Assembly (NCBI GenBank): GCA_029259595.1
Contig: JAJDEW010000062.1
Location: 1-58,452 of the forward strand
Reading direction: 5' to 3'
Source: Planctomycetota bacterium
GTDB taxonomy: Bacteria; Planctomycetota; UBA1135; GCA-002686595
DNA: 58,452 nucleotides
In this document: positions 33,230-42,165 of the stretch, one piece after another
Layout: each line of letters starts with the position of its first letter
Numbering within the stretch: the stretch's first letter is position 1
Notes under the pieces: model-generated
Told to the model about the DNA's origin: nothing
Database searches by the model: none
What the model saw: the letters and a program-made list of their open reading frames with translations, nothing else
Program-made: the position numbers and the translations under genes

Positions 33230-34543
33230 ATGGCCACCGAGCTCAAGATCGAAACCAGCCGGCCCCTCGCCGGCCGGAATCCCGCCCCCTACGTCGCGTC
33301 GGTCCCCGGCTCGAAGTCCTACACGAACCGCGCCCTGGTCCTCGCCTCGCAGCGCATGGGCACCACCGAGGTGCGCAACGGGCTCGTGTGCGACGACACG
33401 GTCGGGTTGGCCGCAGCCCTGGACTCGTTCGAGGGTCTTTCCATCACGCGCAACGGCGACGTCTTCCAGGTCGTGCGCACGAAGGAGCGGCTCGGCGCCC
33501 CTGAGAAGCCCTGCCACATGGGCGGAGCCGGCACGCCGGCGCGCTTCATGATGGCCTTCGCCGCCGCCGCCGAAGGGGTCACCGAGGTCACGGGGATTCC
33601 GCGGTTGTGCGAGCGTCCGATGGACGACTTGATCGACAGCTTGCGCTCGCTCGGAATCTCCGTCGAGTGCGTCGGCAGCGAGGGCTGCCTGCCCGTTCGC
33701 ATCACGGGCGGAACCCCGCGCATCGACGGCGAGTGGACGATCGACGGTGGGGTCTCCTCGCAATTCACGAGCTCGCTGCTCCTGTTCGCCGCACAGCAGA
33801 CGCGCGGACCGATCCGCGTCGTCGTCGGAGGCAACGTCGTCTCGAAACCCTACGTCGACATGACGATCGCGATGATGAACGAGGTCGGCATCGGCGTCGC
33901 GCGCGACGGCGAGCGCGCCATCGTCGTTCAACCCGGCAAGCCCGCCCACGACCACATCGACGTCGAGCCCGACGCGAGCGGGATGTCCTACTTCCTGGCC
34001 GCCGCCGCGGCGACCGCAACGACGGTCGAGATTCCGGGGATCGGCCAGGCATCGGCCCAGGGCGACGTCGGCCTCGCGCGCGCCTTCGCCGACATGGGCT
34101 GCAAGGTCGAGCTCGCGAAGGACAGGATCCGCATCACCGGCCAGCCGCTGACGGGCATCGACATCGACATGGACACGATGCCCGACGTCGTCCTGACCCT
34201 CGCGGTGGTCGCGCCCTTCGCCACGGGCCCGACCCGCATCACGAACATCGCCAACCTGCGGGTGAAGGAGTGCGACCGGATCAACGCCGCGGCGCGCGAG
34301 CTCGAACGCCTGGGCGTCAAGGTCGAGGAGGGTCCGGACTGGCTCGTCGTCCACCCCGCTACGACGACGAAGGCCGCACGCATCCACACCTACGACGACC
34401 ACCGCGTGGCCATGGCCTTCGCGGTCTTCGGCCTGGTGCGCGACGGCGTCGACATCGAAGACCCCGACTGCGTTTCGAAGTCCTTTCCGGGCTTCTGGAA
34501 GGAGCTGGCGCGCTTCCGCGCTCACCACGACGGCCACGCGTGA
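33230..34543 (+). CDS. aroA: 3-phosphoshikimate 1-carboxyvinyltransferase (EPSP synthase)
   Basis: A 437-aa cytoplasmic shikimate-pathway enzyme that joins phosphoenolpyruvate to shikimate-3-phosphate. The N-terminal signature PGSKSYTNRALVLASQRMG holds the phosphate-binding Lys, Ser and Arg. Other conserved parts are MGGAGTPARFMMAF, GVSSQFTSSLLLFA, DASGMSYFLAAAAAT, LRVKECDRINAAARELERLG and YDDHRVAMAFAVFGL. The family's LP-G-SKS and DxExS/AxSA elements are present. Length is usual (about 430). The gpmI gene follows after 17 bp on the same strand, so an operon is likely; both enzymes handle PEP/glycolytic intermediates but the pairing itself is unusual. Confidence 0.95.
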   Translation: MATELKIETSRPLAGRNPAPYVASVPGSKSYTNRALVLASQRMGTTEVRNGLVCDDTVGLAAALDSFEGLSITRNGDVFQVVRTKERLGAPEKPCHMGGAGTPARFMMAFAAAAEGVTEVTGIPRLCERPMDDLIDSLRSLGISVECVGSEGCLPVRITGGTPRIDGEWTIDGGVSSQFTSSLLLFAAQQTRGPIRVVVGGNVVSKPYVDMTIAMMNEVGIGVARDGERAIVVQPGKPAHDHIDVEPDASGMSYFLAAAAATATTVEIPGIGQASAQGDVGLARAFADMGCKVELAKDRIRITGQPLTGIDIDMDTMPDVVLTLAVVAPFATGPTRITNIANLRVKECDRINAAARELERLGVKVEEGPDWLVVHPATTTKAARIHTYDDHRVAMAFAVFGLVRDGVDIEDPDCVSKSFPGFWKELARFRAHHDGHA

Positions 34544-34560
34544 ACCGCGAGCACTCCCCC

Positions 34561-36021
34561 ATGCGCAAGACTCTCCTTCTGATCCTCGACGGCCTGGGCC
34601 ACGCCGCCCCCGGACCGGGCAACGCCGTCACCAAGGCGACCTTGCCGCGGCTCTTCGAGCTGATGGAGCGCCACGGGCACGGCGTGCTCGAGGCCGCCGG
34701 TCCCGCCGTCGGGCTCGAGCCCGGCCAGGTCGGCAACTCCGAGGCGGGACACATGACGATCGGAGCCGGCGAGGTCATCCCCTCGATGACGCGCCGCATC
34801 CTGAACGCCTACGAAGACGGCTCCTGGGCCGCTGATCCGGCCTGGAAGGCGATCGCCGCCAAGGGCCCGCTGCACGTCGTCGGGCTCGTCTCGGACGCGG
34901 GCGTGCACGCCTTCGTTCGCACGCTGATCCACGCGGTCCACACGGCGGTGAAGGCCGGCGTCGGAGAGATCGTCGTCCACCCCGTGCTCGACGGCGTCGA
35001 CTCCAAGGCGGGATCGGCTCCGGCCTTGCTCGCCGAACTCCGCACGGCGCTGGACTCCGTTCCCGAGGCCCGGCTCGGCGTCATCCAGGGCCGCGCCCGG
35101 TTCTGCGACCGCAGCGGCAGCCTCGACGTCTCACGCGCTGCCGCCGACGCCTTCCGCGGCGCGCTCGAGCTCCCGCCCTTCACGGCGGCCGCACTCGAGG
35201 CCCACCTCGCGCGCAGCAGCGAAGCGGACTTCCCACCGCACCTGTTCGCCGGAGGTCGTGCGATGGCGCCGGGCGAGCCGGTGCTCCACACGAGCAACCG
35301 CGCCGACCGCGCACGCCAGATCGTGAAGGTCCTGGGCGAGACGCAGCCGGTCTACATGCTGGTCGATCCCGGCGCGGATGTCCCTTGCGAGCACGTCTTC
35401 TTCCCGCAGCGGCCCCTCGAGCGCGGGCTCTACCGGGTCTTTCGCGAGTCCGGCCTGCGCTCGCAGCGCATCGCCGAGAAGTGCAAGTTTCCCCATGTCA
35501 CGTTCTTCTTCAACGGCTTCGACGCCGCGGCGGAGGGTGACGGCACGTGCATCCCTTCGATCCACGAGAAGGAGATCCCCGCTCACCCCGAGATGTCGGC
35601 CCGCGAGGTCACGGACACGATCCTCGCGGCGCTCGCCTCCGCCGACACGCGCGTCGTCGTCGCCAACCTCGCGAACCTCGACCAGGTCGGACACCTCGGC
35701 AACTTCGAGCTCGCGCAGCGCGCGGCCGCGGAGGTCGACGACGCCTTGGGCCGGATCATGAGCGCCTGCGACGAGCACGGCTGGTCCCTGCTCGTCACCG
35801 GGGACCACGGCAACGCCGATCAGGTCAGCGACGCGGACGGCAAGCCGCACGGATCGCACACCGAGGCCCCGGTTCCGCTGGCCGTACGGCCGGCACCCGG
35901 CTTGTCGGTGCGCTGGCTGGCGACGGACGGAAGCCTCGCGAACGTCGCCGCGACGACGCTCGCCGCGCTCGGTCTGGACGCTCCGGCCTGGATGGAACCC
36001 GCGCTGGCGACCTTCGAGTAG
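34561..36021 (+). CDS. gpmI: 2,3-bisphosphoglycerate-independent phosphoglycerate mutase
   Basis: A 486-aa enzyme of the alkaline-phosphatase superfamily interconverting 3- and 2-phosphoglycerate in glycolysis. The first metal site is LLILDGLGHAAPG and the phosphoserine nucleophile is in GQVGNSEAGHMTIGAGEVI. Substrate loops include VVGLVSDAGVHAF and HPVLDGVD, and the second metal site is LDQVGHLGNFELAQRAAAEVD with TGDHGNADQ near the end. The usual QGDEVGHL-type segment is shorter here and the C-terminal half diverges in places (TSNRADRARQIVK), but all catalytic blocks are present. It starts at ATG 34561, 17 bp after aroA, and ends 1 bp before the stop of the convergent HTH regulator gene. Confidence 0.93.
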   Translation: MRKTLLLILDGLGHAAPGPGNAVTKATLPRLFELMERHGHGVLEAAGPAVGLEPGQVGNSEAGHMTIGAGEVIPSMTRRILNAYEDGSWAADPAWKAIAAKGPLHVVGLVSDAGVHAFVRTLIHAVHTAVKAGVGEIVVHPVLDGVDSKAGSAPALLAELRTALDSVPEARLGVIQGRARFCDRSGSLDVSRAAADAFRGALELPPFTAAALEAHLARSSEADFPPHLFAGGRAMAPGEPVLHTSNRADRARQIVKVLGETQPVYMLVDPGADVPCEHVFFPQRPLERGLYRVFRESGLRSQRIAEKCKFPHVTFFFNGFDAAAEGDGTCIPSIHEKEIPAHPEMSAREVTDTILAALASADTRVVVANLANLDQVGHLGNFELAQRAAAEVDDALGRIMSACDEHGWSLLVTGDHGNADQVSDADGKPHGSHTEAPVPLAVRPAPGLSVRWLATDGSLANVAATTLAALGLDAPAWMEPALATFE

Positions 36022-36022
36022 C

Positions 36023-36769
36023 TCAGGTTTGGTCCGCGGGGGCCGAGCCGGGCTCGAACGCGGGGGCCGTCTTCGGATACAGGCCCAGGTAGAGTCGGAC
36101 GTCGATCCCGTCCGCGGCGTCGCGCTCGTGGAACTGCAGGAAGACGTCGGCCACCGCTTCCGCCAGCTCGTTCGCGCAGGCAGCCAGGCGCTCGGGCCCC
36201 GCCACGCGCAGCTCGAGCTCGAGCCCGCTGCTTCCGCTGACTTCCTTTGCGGCCGCGAGGCGCGGAATCAGCTCGCCCAGGGTCCGCTGGCAGAGGTCGA
36301 CCTGGTAGGCCACCGAACCCCGCTCACGGCGGGCGGGCGGCGGGCAACCGAGCGCGCCCAGGGCCGAAGGCGCGATGGCGTAGGCCTGTCCCGAGCGCCG
36401 TAGCACGCGCTCGGTCACGCTGCCGTGGCTGCGCTCCTCCACGAGCTCCACCAGACCCGCGCGTTCGAGCTCGCGCAGGTGGTAATTCACGCGCTGGCGT
36501 GGTTCGCCGAGCCCGCGCGCCAGCGTCGCACCCGAAGCCGGTTGGACGAGCCGCTCGAGCAGCATGCGCCGCAGGGGGTGCAGCAGCACGAGCGCCCGCG
36601 CGGGATCCTCGATCACGTCCAGCGCGCGCCCGCCGCCGTCGGTCCTGGCCGCGGCCGAGGGAACATCCACGAACATCCGACCCGGCCCCGTTCGGACGGG
36701 CACGGGCAAGGGGTCCACGGCAGGTTGCGCAGGAGCGGAAACGAGGGGGTGCGGCGGGAGCTCGACCAT
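36023..36769 (-). CDS. ArsR-like winged-helix transcriptional regulator
   Basis: A 248-aa protein. Residues about 50-125 form a winged HTH: ARALVLLHPLRRMLLERLVQP, then helix-turn-helix LARGLGEPRQRVNYHLRELERAGLVELV and the wing EERSHGSVTERVLRRSG. The C-terminal part (about 135-248) is an alpha/beta domain with EVSGSSGLELELRVAGPERLAACANELAEAVADVFLQFH, typical of HTH_20 proteins whose ligand is unknown. ATG 36769 is chosen at the start of the conserved run. The gene is the last of the long minus-strand cytochrome operon or follows it after 107 bp; that gap has repeated GGACAG half-sites, so it may be autoregulated and respond to the operon's output. Confidence 0.82.
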   Translation of the reverse strand: MVELPPHPLVSAPAQPAVDPLPVPVRTGPGRMFVDVPSAAARTDGGGRALDVIEDPARALVLLHPLRRMLLERLVQPASGATLARGLGEPRQRVNYHLRELERAGLVELVEERSHGSVTERVLRRSGQAYAIAPSALGALGCPPPARRERGSVAYQVDLCQRTLGELIPRLAAAKEVSGSSGLELELRVAGPERLAACANELAEAVADVFLQFHERDAADGIDVRLYLGLYPKTAPAFEPGSAPADQT

Positions 36770-36783
36770 GCCGACCAACTTAT

Positions 36784-36830
36784 CTGTCCGCACGAGCGAG
36801 CTCCATTCGCCGACAGCTTTTCCTGTCCGC
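36784..36830 (-). promoter_or_regulatory. Repeated half-sites upstream of the HTH gene, possible operator
   Basis: Reading the minus strand, GCGGACAG occurs twice (complement of 36784-36791 and 36823-36830) and the second copy forms an inverted repeat with CTGTC (GACAG at 36812-36816 with CTGTC at 36823-36827 on the plus strand, 6-bp spacer). The sites lie 15 to 60 bp upstream of the regulator's start, which suits autoregulation. Without binding data this remains a guess. Confidence 0.3.
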
Positions 36831-36876
36831 GATCGGTCTCTCCGCCCGGCGCCCACGCCGGTCGCCCTCTCGAGCC

Positions 36877-39633
36877 TCAGGGGCCGCCGACGAAGTCGTC
36901 CGCCTGCCCGCCACTCGCGCCGTCCGCGTCGATCCACGAGTCGAGCACGATCCCGTTCACCGGATCCGCCAGACGCTCGATCAAGGTCGCTCCGAGCGGA
37001 CCGGACATGGCCGCATTCGACCCGCCGTCGCGCAGGTTCGGCCCGGTCTCGAGCAACGGGTGCGCGTTCGAACCGGTCGAAGCCCCGCTCTCGTCGACGA
37101 TGCGGTCCAGGTTGAAGGCCACGTTGGCGGGGTTGAAGTTCGTCGCCGGAGCCTGGTCGCAGCCGATGCGGTTCCCGAAGGTGTCGAGCTCGTTCGTCGG
37201 GCAACCCTGCTCATCGAACAGGAAGAGCCCGCTGCCCAGTCCCGCGACCATGTGCACCCAGAAGGGCGAGTTGAGCCGGTTGCCCGGGTTGCGCCCGATG
37301 TGCTGCTGGAGCTGCGGGAAGTTCAAGGCCCCGTAGTTCGACGTGCGCAGGGCGGTCCGGAAGGCGTCGTAGTCCGCCCCGTACGTCGTCAACGCGTCGT
37401 CCGTCAGGTGGCACGCCACGCAGTAGCGCGGCCCCTCGTTCAGGTTGTCCACGCGACCCCGGATGGAGTGCGGCATCATCGCGTTGTGACTCAGGGACGG
37501 TCCGCCGACGACGAACGGGTCGTTGCCGTGGCCGTTGCGGTCGCTGAAGGAGAACTCTTGCGAGTCCCGCCCCTGGTTGTCGCGGTACTCGAAGAAGGTC
37601 TCGGTGTTGGGCGCAATGGGCGTGATCTTGTTGCGCGGCCCCACGCCGAGCTGGAACATCACGGGCGACTGGTAGACGAAGTCCGCGTTGCGCTCCCGGA
37701 ACGAGATCCGCTGCCCGGTGATGTTGCTGAAGTTGTTCGGGTTGGTGCTGTACTCGCCTTCGAGGTGACAACCGATGCAGTTGTTCGTCCACGAAGAGTG
37801 GCACGCCACGCAGGTCATGTTGTCGCCGTGGCTGAAGCCAGGCGTCACGCCGCCGTCCTGCTGCGGTCCCAGACCCGTGCTCGGGTTCCCGTCGGCGCGC
37901 CCCATGGCATAGGACGCCAGCACGTTGAACACGGGCGCTCCGCCCGGCTCGGTCCGACCGTTGTCCACGATCGTGTCCAGCGTCTGCTTGACGTAGTGCA
38001 GGTTGCCCGTGAGACGGCTGCGAAGCCAGTAGTCGCCGCTCCCGTCGCGGAACACGTGCCGCAGGGGCTCGCCGTTCGCGTCCATCGCCAGCTGCGCCGG
38101 CTGCCCGTCGTAGGTCTGACCGCTGGCCGTCGGCGCGTAGCCGTTCGCATCTCCGTGACAGCTTTCGCAACGGATGGCGACGGCCTGCTCCATGCGGCTG
38201 TAGATGTTCGCGCCCGGCACGGCGGTGTCGCCACCATGGAGGTCACCGCTGCCGTGGCAGTCGATGCAGCCCATGCCCGCCTCGTGGTGCACGTCGGGCG
38301 GCGTATCGTCGCGCCCGTCTCCGTCGTAGTCCTCGAAGGCGAGGTACTGGTTGCGGTTGCGACCGTTGAACGTGTTGTTGTCCACAACCGGGTCGAACAG
38401 GCGCGTGTCCCCGCTGGTGTTCTGATACGACGTCGGGTTGGCCGGATACTGACGGTTGTTGCGGACGTCCTGGTTCTGGTCCAGACGAATGCCCCAAAAC
38501 TGCATGACCGTCCTGTTCGAACCCTGGTGACAGCCAGCGCAGGCCATGTCGTCGATCCCCTGCACGAACTCTCCGCTCGGAAGAGTCTGGGCGACGCTGG
38601 TCACGAGGTGGCGACGCACGTGCGGGCGCTCGCCCGGTTCGATGTCGTCGGGATCCAGGGGCTCGAAGGCGTTGACGTTCGGATCACCGCTGCCGCTGCG
38701 ACCACCGAGGCTGTACGGCATGTGACACGCCGTGCAACCCGACGAGCGGAAGTCGCCCGCGCGGTTGTTGGCTCCGGCGCTCCCGAGGTGGCAGTCACCG
38801 CAGGTGAAGGCCACCTGCTCGTGGTAGAGGTTGGCCAGCTTCGAGTCCGTCAGCGCGCGGTTGTCGGGCAACAGGTCGTTCGCGAGCTGCGTCGCGTCGT
38901 AGTCGTTGTTGCCGTGGATCAGGTCGGGACCCGTCTGGTTGAACACGCTCTTGACCGGGTATTCCAGCAGGCGCGAGACCGCGCCGATGGCCGCGCCAGG
39001 AGTGACGTCGGCGAGCGCTCGGAAGGACAGGTCCGCGGCGGTGTCCTGGTGCAGCCCCTGGCTCGCCGCCACCTGGTTGTCGACGCCGATCGAGTACGTC
39101 GCCCCACCGAAGATCCCGGCGCTGGTCGCGAGCAAGCTGTTGGCAACGTCCTGGGAGTGCGTCTGGTGGCACTGCCCACAGCTGCGTCCGTTCTGGGTGA
39201 CCCGCAGGTCACCGGGGTTCACGAACTGCAGGTAGTCCAGCGCGGTGTACGTGGTGCCGTTGACCGTGTAGTCCGGAAGGCGATCCAAGCCGGTCAAGGT
39301 CAGCCTGTTGAAGAACGCGAAGCGGTTGGTGATCTGGAAGGCCCGGTCCCCGATCTGCGGCGGAGGAGGTACGTGGCTCGTGAGCTCGTCCTCCCCGTTC
39401 GGGTTCCCGCCATGGCACGCCGTGCACAGGAGCTGGTTCGCGCCCGGGAACGGGTGCGGGTTCTCGAGCCCTGGTCCCGAGTAGTCGTTGCGGTCCGGCG
39501 AGCCGTTGTGGCACGTCATGCACGACTGAGCCGTCTGAGCCCCACCATCGCGGTTGTCGGATTCACCCCCACAGCCGCTGAGCGGAATGAGCGCCAGCAA
39601 CAGCGCACGACTACTCCACACCTTGATTCTCAT
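36877..39633 (-). CDS. 11-CXXCH multiheme cytochrome c lipoprotein
   Basis: A 918-aa lipoprotein: signal peptide with lipobox (LLLALIPLSGCGGE), so it is lipid-anchored in the outer or inner membrane. Eleven CXXCH heme sites are spread over the length: CMTCH, CTACH, CGQCH, CGDCH, CTACH, CAGCH, CIDCH, CESCH, CVACH, CIGCH and CVACH. Between them are long beta-rich and loop stretches (for example RLTLTGLDRLPDYTVNG and LLEYPVKSVFNQTG), as in surface multiheme proteins. It ends without further hemes. It is the fifth gene of the operon beginning at 46588 and is the best candidate for the cell-surface terminal cytochrome that passes electrons to an external acceptor, or takes them in. I do not recognise a named family. 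Confidence 0.88.
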   Translation of the reverse strand: MRIKVWSSRALLLALIPLSGCGGESDNRDGGAQTAQSCMTCHNGSPDRNDYSGPGLENPHPFPGANQLLCTACHGGNPNGEDELTSHVPPPPQIGDRAFQITNRFAFFNRLTLTGLDRLPDYTVNGTTYTALDYLQFVNPGDLRVTQNGRSCGQCHQTHSQDVANSLLATSAGIFGGATYSIGVDNQVAASQGLHQDTAADLSFRALADVTPGAAIGAVSRLLEYPVKSVFNQTGPDLIHGNNDYDATQLANDLLPDNRALTDSKLANLYHEQVAFTCGDCHLGSAGANNRAGDFRSSGCTACHMPYSLGGRSGSGDPNVNAFEPLDPDDIEPGERPHVRRHLVTSVAQTLPSGEFVQGIDDMACAGCHQGSNRTVMQFWGIRLDQNQDVRNNRQYPANPTSYQNTSGDTRLFDPVVDNNTFNGRNRNQYLAFEDYDGDGRDDTPPDVHHEAGMGCIDCHGSGDLHGGDTAVPGANIYSRMEQAVAIRCESCHGDANGYAPTASGQTYDGQPAQLAMDANGEPLRHVFRDGSGDYWLRSRLTGNLHYVKQTLDTIVDNGRTEPGGAPVFNVLASYAMGRADGNPSTGLGPQQDGGVTPGFSHGDNMTCVACHSSWTNNCIGCHLEGEYSTNPNNFSNITGQRISFRERNADFVYQSPVMFQLGVGPRNKITPIAPNTETFFEYRDNQGRDSQEFSFSDRNGHGNDPFVVGGPSLSHNAMMPHSIRGRVDNLNEGPRYCVACHLTDDALTTYGADYDAFRTALRTSNYGALNFPQLQQHIGRNPGNRLNSPFWVHMVAGLGSGLFLFDEQGCPTNELDTFGNRIGCDQAPATNFNPANVAFNLDRIVDESGASTGSNAHPLLETGPNLRDGGSNAAMSGPLGATLIERLADPVNGIVLDSWIDADGASGGQADDFVGGP

Positions 39634-39783
39634 CCTTCCGATCCCCCCGAGCGGACGGGCTGCCCTCTGCCCCGTCCGATCGCGTGGTCCCCCGTGCAGG
39701 CCCCTTTCGTGACCGCGGGCGAGCGGACTTGAGGCGAGCGTCAGAACTCTGCAACGCGACCGGAGAACTCCGGAAACGGTTGC

Positions 39784-40449
39784 TCAGTCGACCTCGGCCT
39801 GGTTCCAGTCCGTCGGAAGATGACACCGGTCGCAGTTGTCCACCCAACCGAGCCCGATGTGATTCGGATTGTTCGCGTTGAGGAGGTCGCGCTGGTGGCA
39901 GGTCAGGCACTCCGGATCCGTGTGGCCGAAGCGACCGACCTCCGCACCGGGGTGACAACGCCTGCAGGACGTTGCGGCATGGACGCCGACGAGCGGGAAG
40001 CGGGTGCGATTGTGCATCGCGATCTGGCCCGATGGATACCAGCTGGTCTCCACGTGACAGGACGTGCAGTCGTTGCCGAGCTGTCCGACGTGGATGTCCT
40101 CGTGACACCCCACGCAACCGCGCTGAGCGAAGGTCTCCACCGGACCACGGTCGTTGTGGCAGCGCAGGCACTTGGCCTGGGCATGAGCTCCTGCGAGCTC
40201 CACGCCCGTCTCCGTGCCGTGGTCGAAGCTGAAGTCCTTGCGGATCGACTGCCAGGTGTTGCCGATGTGGCACGTGCCGCATTCGGCCGGAAACGACTCG
40301 TGCGGGACGACGGGACCGAGGCCGCGCCACCAGCTGTGTTGGGGCACGAAGACGCGCCGGTTCAGGGCACAGGCAGCGGCCAGGAAAACGAGCGCCAGCG
40401 CGAAGACGGGCAAGCGCAGGCGCTCGGAGGAGTCACTCGTTCGTTTCAT
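39784..40449 (-). CDS. 7-CXXCH cytochrome c
   Basis: A 221-aa protein with an N-terminal membrane or lipoprotein signal (PVFALALVFLAAACALN; Cys may be lipidated). Seven CXXCH motifs: CGTCH, CLRCH, CVGCH, CTSCH, CRRCH, CLTCH and CDRCH, spaced 15-35 residues apart, similar to small cytochrome c3/c7-like wires. GGAG lies about six bases before its ATG, inside the end of the beta-barrel gene, whose stop is 9 bp upstream. It probably forms a short relay between the barrel-spanning chain and the 11-heme lipoprotein. The hydrophobic signal is unlike the 23-heme protein, so it may sit on another membrane face. Confidence 0.88.
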   Translation of the reverse strand: MKRTSDSSERLRLPVFALALVFLAAACALNRRVFVPQHSWWRGLGPVVPHESFPAECGTCHIGNTWQSIRKDFSFDHGTETGVELAGAHAQAKCLRCHNDRGPVETFAQRGCVGCHEDIHVGQLGNDCTSCHVETSWYPSGQIAMHNRTRFPLVGVHAATSCRRCHPGAEVGRFGHTDPECLTCHQRDLLNANNPNHIGLGWVDNCDRCHLPTDWNQAEVD

Positions 40450-40458
40450 CGTTGGCTC

Positions 40459-42165
40459 CTAGAAGCTCTTCTGCCAGTGCAACCCGGCGGAGAGGGCGTT
40501 CTCGTCGTCGTAGAAGAGGATCTCCGCGTAGGTCGAGAGGAACCAGCCCGTCGCCCCGAACCAGTCCCGGCTCAGGTGCACGCGATGCTGCTGGACGTCG
40601 TCCACATCCTCGGAAAATCCCTTCTGGTCTTGTAGGACGTACTCGTACGCGACCTGCCAGAGCCCGCTCTTGGCCGGCTTCTCCCAGCTCACGCGGCCTC
40701 CCTGCTGGTTCACGAACTTGCCTTGGCCCACGAACACCGTGAATTCCGTCGTGCTGTCCGCCAGCAGCAGGTCGCGCACGTCCATCCCGAGCTCGACGTC
40801 GCCGCCCTTGTCGTCCTGATCCACCCAACCGCCGACGCGGGCATCCAGACGCGTCCCTGCGGTCATCCAGGTCCATCCGCTCAGGCTGAGCCGGTCGTCG
40901 TGATCGTCCGCCAGCTGGGCGAGCGTGACCGGCAGGAACTCGAACCGATCGAACTCGGGGAACTCCGCATGGACGTACGTCACGTCCAGCCCGTTCCCGT
41001 CCCAGCTTCGGTGCGCCGATGCGATCGCCCGCGTCAGACCGACCCCCGAGCCCTTGGCTCGATCGTGCGTCCCGTAGAAGTCGACCCACGTCGTGACGTC
41101 GTAGCTCCAGTCGTCCTCCGGCAGGTAGCGCAGCTTCGACACCCACAGGTCACGATCCGAGTTGCCGTTGTGCAGCGTCTTCTGGAAGCCGGTATCGACC
41201 GTGAGGATCTCGCTCGTGTCCAGCGTCCAGTGATAGAAGGCCGACAGCTGGAAGTCCTCGCCCGTCTGATGGCCGGCGTCCGGCTCGGGCATGTAGCCCA
41301 CGCTGACCCCGACGCGGGTGCCGTCTTCGAAGCGACGGTTCCATTCGTAGCCGTCCAGCTCGCCGAACTCGGGCATTCCGTACTGCAAGAAGCGTCCGAC
41401 TTCCCAGCGGTCGCGTTCGAAACGCGTTCCTCCGCTCGCGTACGACAGCCGATCGATCCGGCCATAGCCATCCCCCTCGTCCGCCTGGTCGGGAAGGTTG
41501 GTGCTGCGCTCGTTGAGCTCGGCATCCACGTGCAGGCTGCCCCCGCGGCCGAATGGATTGTCGTAACGCAGGTCCGTGCCAACCCGCAGGAACGTGTCCG
41601 AGCGCCCGTCCTGATCCGCGTAGGTCGCGTCCGCCGTCACGTAGACGCGCCCGGTCACGAGCAGCGCCCGGTCCGCAGGGCGCAGGACCCCGACTTCGGC
41701 CAGGAGCGACATCCCCGGCGTCCAGTCCGGGTCTTCGTTCTCGAACTCGACCGGACCGCGCGGCAGCTCGAGGTCCTGGGGCTCCGCGCCCTCCTGCGGA
41801 CCGGATGCCGCCGGCGTCTCGGCTTCCGCCGGCGTCTCGGAACGAAAGCGCGACATGGGGATGCGGACCTCGCCGCGCGTCCCGGCCGGCGGGATTCGAT
41901 TCGGATCGTTCATCCGCACCGCCGCGTTGCGCTCCTCGACGCGCGTGACCACTCCCGCCACCGTGCGACCGCCGCGCGGCGTGAAGCGAACGAGGTCGCC
42001 CGGGCGCAGGCCATCACTCTTGCCGCGGTCGACGATCAGCGTCGCTCCACGGCCCGACGTACTGACCCGCAGGTTCAGCACCTGGAATTCCTCGTCCTGG
42101 GCGAGCACGGCCGACCCGAGCAGCAGGGTCGCGACCAGCAACAGGAGCATCTGCACGGCTCTCAT
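40459..42165 (-). CDS. Outer-membrane beta-barrel of a cytochrome conduit
   Basis: A 568-aa protein with a signal peptide (MRAVQMLLLLVATLLLGSAVLA). Residues 25-100 form a small N-terminal beta domain (LVRFTPRGGRTVAGVVTRVEERNAAV), followed by a Pro/Glu-rich linker (about 105-140). From about 150 to the end run alternating amphipathic strands with many aromatic residues (ALLVTGRVYVTADATYADQ, RVGVSVGYMPEPDAG, DWSYDVTTWVDFYG) and the final WQKSF with terminal Phe, the outer-membrane barrel signature. It starts in a 4-bp ATGA overlap with the 23-heme gene. This is the expected pore of a porin-cytochrome complex. It has no obvious MtrB-type CXXC, so a family match to MtrB is not claimed. Confidence 0.82.
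   Translation of the reverse strand: MRAVQMLLLLVATLLLGSAVLAQDEEFQVLNLRVSTSGRGATLIVDRGKSDGLRPGDLVRFTPRGGRTVAGVVTRVEERNAAVRMNDPNRIPPAGTRGEVRIPMSRFRSETPAEAETPAASGPQEGAEPQDLELPRGPVEFENEDPDWTPGMSLLAEVGVLRPADRALLVTGRVYVTADATYADQDGRSDTFLRVGTDLRYDNPFGRGGSLHVDAELNERSTNLPDQADEGDGYGRIDRLSYASGGTRFERDRWEVGRFLQYGMPEFGELDGYEWNRRFEDGTRVGVSVGYMPEPDAGHQTGEDFQLSAFYHWTLDTSEILTVDTGFQKTLHNGNSDRDLWVSKLRYLPEDDWSYDVTTWVDFYGTHDRAKGSGVGLTRAIASAHRSWDGNGLDVTYVHAEFPEFDRFEFLPVTLAQLADDHDDRLSLSGWTWMTAGTRLDARVGGWVDQDDKGGDVELGMDVRDLLLADSTTEFTVFVGQGKFVNQQGGRVSWEKPAKSGLWQVAYEYVLQDQKGFSEDVDDVQQHRVHLSRDWFGATGWFLSTYAEILFYDDENALSAGLHWQKSF

Noticed and set aside
36247..39732. Plus-strand open frame of over 1100 codons opposite the 11-heme gene
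   Set aside because: Low-complexity Arg/Val-rich translation with no recognisable fold, while the minus strand has a signal peptide and eleven heme motifs.
40459..42165. Direct assignment of the barrel to MtrB
   Set aside because: No N-terminal CXXC pair typical of MtrB was seen, and similarity could not be tested; only beta-barrel character is supported.
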